A stretch of 64,000 nucleotides of DNA, taken from Actinomadura rifamycini DSM 43936. GTDB taxonomy: Bacteria; Actinomycetota; Actinomycetes; Streptosporangiales; Streptosporangiaceae. Positions within the stretch are counted from its first letter, which is position 1; the number at the start of each line of letters is the position of its first letter. The stretch is taken from positions 1 through 64,000 of the forward strand of contig NZ_AULB01000008.1 of NCBI RefSeq assembly GCF_000425065.1. Reading direction: 5' to 3'. The position numbers were made by a program, and so were the translations under genes. This document shows positions 62,959 to 64,000 of the stretch, one piece after another. A model generated the notes under the pieces. It had not been told where the DNA came from. It searched no databases and worked only from the letters and a program-made list of their open reading frames with translations.

Positions 62959-63633
62959 GTGACCGCAGAGCCGACCGTGGCCGAGGACGAGAGCCCGGGT
63001 CAGCCCGCCGGGCGGGCGGGCCAGAACGCGCGGTCCCGCAGCCAGCACCAGCGGCGCAAGCGTATCGTCCAGGCGGCGGCCGCGCTCGCGTCGCGCGGCG
63101 GCATCGACGCCATGCAGATGCGCACCGTCGCCGAACGGGCCGGGGTGGCGCTCGGCACCCTCTACCGCTACTTCCCGTCGAAGGACGACCTCGTCGTCGC
63201 CGTCGTCGGCGAGGAGATCGAACTGCTCGAACGCAGCATCGAGCGCCGCCCGCCCCGCGCGGGCACGTCCCCGCAGCGGGCGGTGGAGGCGCTGATGCGC
63301 GCCACCCGCGGCCTGATGCGGGAGCCGGAGCTGGCCGCCGCGCTGATCCGGTCGCTGCTGCTGTCGGACGTCCAGACCGACTTCAGCGACCGGATGACCG
63401 GCCTGCTGCTGCGCGCCGCCCTCGGGCCCGAGACCGGCGCGACCGACGGCGGCGCGCCCGAGAGCGGCGCGCCGGAGCCGGGCGCCCGCGTGGACGACCC
63501 ACGGCGGGTGATGGCGCGCGCGCTCACCGCCGTCTGGACGATGGAGATGATCGAGATGCTGCGCGGGCAGGCCGGGGCCGACGAGATCCAGGCCCGCCTG
63601 GAGATCGCCGCCGCGCGGCTCCTCGCCGACTGA
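62959..63633 (+). CDS. TetR-family regulator, KstR-like
   Basis: A 224-aa TetR regulator. The helix-turn-helix is RRKRIVQAAAALASRGGIDA then MQMRTVAERAGVALGTLYRY. It closely recalls mycobacterial KstR, the repressor of sterol catabolism. The region after is helical, with a low-complexity insertion (GGAPESGAPEPGARVD, about 160-175). GTG 62959 is favoured by GAAGGGA at 11 bases; GTG 62950 is an alternative. The gene is divergent from the acyl-CoA dehydrogenase pair; a weaker AACAGGTT half-dyad at 62882 may be its own operator. KstR function is inferred. Confidence 0.85.
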   Translation: MTAEPTVAEDESPGQPAGRAGQNARSRSQHQRRKRIVQAAAALASRGGIDAMQMRTVAERAGVALGTLYRYFPSKDDLVVAVVGEEIELLERSIERRPPRAGTSPQRAVEALMRATRGLMREPELAAALIRSLLLSDVQTDFSDRMTGLLLRAALGPETGATDGGAPESGAPEPGARVDDPRRVMARALTAVWTMEMIEMLRGQAGADEIQARLEIAAARLLAD

Positions 63634-63680
63634 ACGCGGACGGGCGGCCGGAGGACCCGCCTCCGGCCGCCCGTCGCGTT
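63633..63680. terminator. Bidirectional terminator after the KstR-like gene
   Basis: Arm 63633-63654 pairs with 63660-63680 (21 bp with one bulged G), 5-base loop. It begins on the last base of the stop and lies 6 bases before the end of the convergent gene. Confidence 0.8.
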
Positions 63681-63685
63681 CCGCG

Positions 63686-64000
63686 CTACGGAAGCTGCCC
63701 GGCGTCGTCCACGATCCCGGTCTTCACCTGGACCGTCAGCCGCATCAGGTCGCCCTTGCGGAACGCGAGGGTCCCGTCCTCTCCCCGCGTCGAGTGCTCC
63801 CTGATCGCGACGGCCCGCTCACCGAGGTAGCCGTACGTCTTCGGGTCGAAGAGGATCTCCTCGTGGAGGTACCCCTCGGTGATCCGGCCGAGGGCGATCG
63901 CCTGCCGCCCGGACATGTCCAGGCGCCCCTCGACGAGCGTCACGTCCGGGATCTGCTTGATCGCCCGGAACACCGCCGCCTCCAGCTTCGGCGGCAGCAC
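63686..64000 (-). CDS. CU044_5270-type protein, C-terminal part
   Basis: Open at the right edge; about 104 residues visible. The segment MLPPKLEAAVFRAIKQIPDV then VTLVEGRLDMSGRQAIALGR and ILFDPKTYGYLGERAVA recalls the C-terminus of actinomycete CU044_5270-family lipoproteins of unknown function. An internal Met at the edge is not the true start. In this family the neighbouring upstream gene often encodes an ECF sigma factor, which would lie outside the window. Confidence 0.7.
   Translation of the reverse strand: MLPPKLEAAVFRAIKQIPDVTLVEGRLDMSGRQAIALGRITEGYLHEEILFDPKTYGYLGERAVAIREHSTRGEDGTLAFRKGDLMRLTVQVKTGIVDDAGQLP

Overview
The window is very GC-rich, codes densely on both strands, and is rich in GTG starts and 4-bp stop/start overlaps. 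Its gene families are those of a filamentous actinomycete: maltokinase/TreS/GlgB, the mycothiol-lineage ergothioneine operon, the gvpOAFGYZJLSK gas vesicle order, a KstR-like repressor and a CU044_5270-type lipoprotein. A Streptosporangiales/Thermomonosporaceae-like host (for example Actinomadura) fits best, but this is an inference from gene content. No RNA genes, insertion sequences, CRISPR arrays or prophage were seen.

Layout. 1-6112: trehalose-to-glycogen genes (treS 3' end, mak, glgB) with a convergent GntR regulator. 6151-11797: housekeeping and signalling genes (ACT protein, Nudix-NYN fusion, Ser/Thr kinase, thioesterase, SppA-like peptidase, flavin reductase). 11772-19607: a complete-looking histidine utilisation operon (hutH-hutU-M20 hydrolase-hutF-hutI) divergent from an IclR regulator with a clear operator dyad. 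19815-33498: the most unusual region. It has two paralogous ~1270-residue RHS proteins with different C-terminal cytidine-deaminase-like toxin tips, and three small proteins sharing a W-x3-R-C-x-C-G-x4-H signature that are probably their immunity proteins. A small heat-shock/MerR/STAS operon, two uncharacterised genes and an esterase lie between the two RHS units. 33549-37021: an OpuC/ProU-type osmoprotectant ABC transporter. 37176-41675: LacI regulator, two membrane proteins (one an acyltransferase-3) and an SGNH lipoprotein. 41685-45937: ergothioneine operon egtA-B-C-D without egtE. 46239-51640: a membrane-anchored sigma-like protein, an MFS pump with a divergent TetR, and an FAD monooxygenase with a divergent TetR and three tandem operators. 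52005-57762: the ten-gene gas vesicle cluster. 57766-64000: small metabolic genes (VOC/ArsR, RibD-like reductase, SnoaL-like, HD hydrolase), a pair of acyl-CoA dehydrogenases divergent from a KstR-like TetR with a 22-bp operator, and the end of a CU044_5270-type protein.

How they work together. The RHS toxins, their partners and the orphan third immunity-like gene form a polymorphic toxin island; the near-identical RHS cores would allow recombination and tip exchange. Most other loci are self-contained operons whose regulators are adjacent and whose operators can be read as dyads in the intergenic spacers. Starts were chosen by ribosome-binding site, overlap with the upstream gene and family length. 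Functions marked as inference rest on motif recognition, not on database searches.
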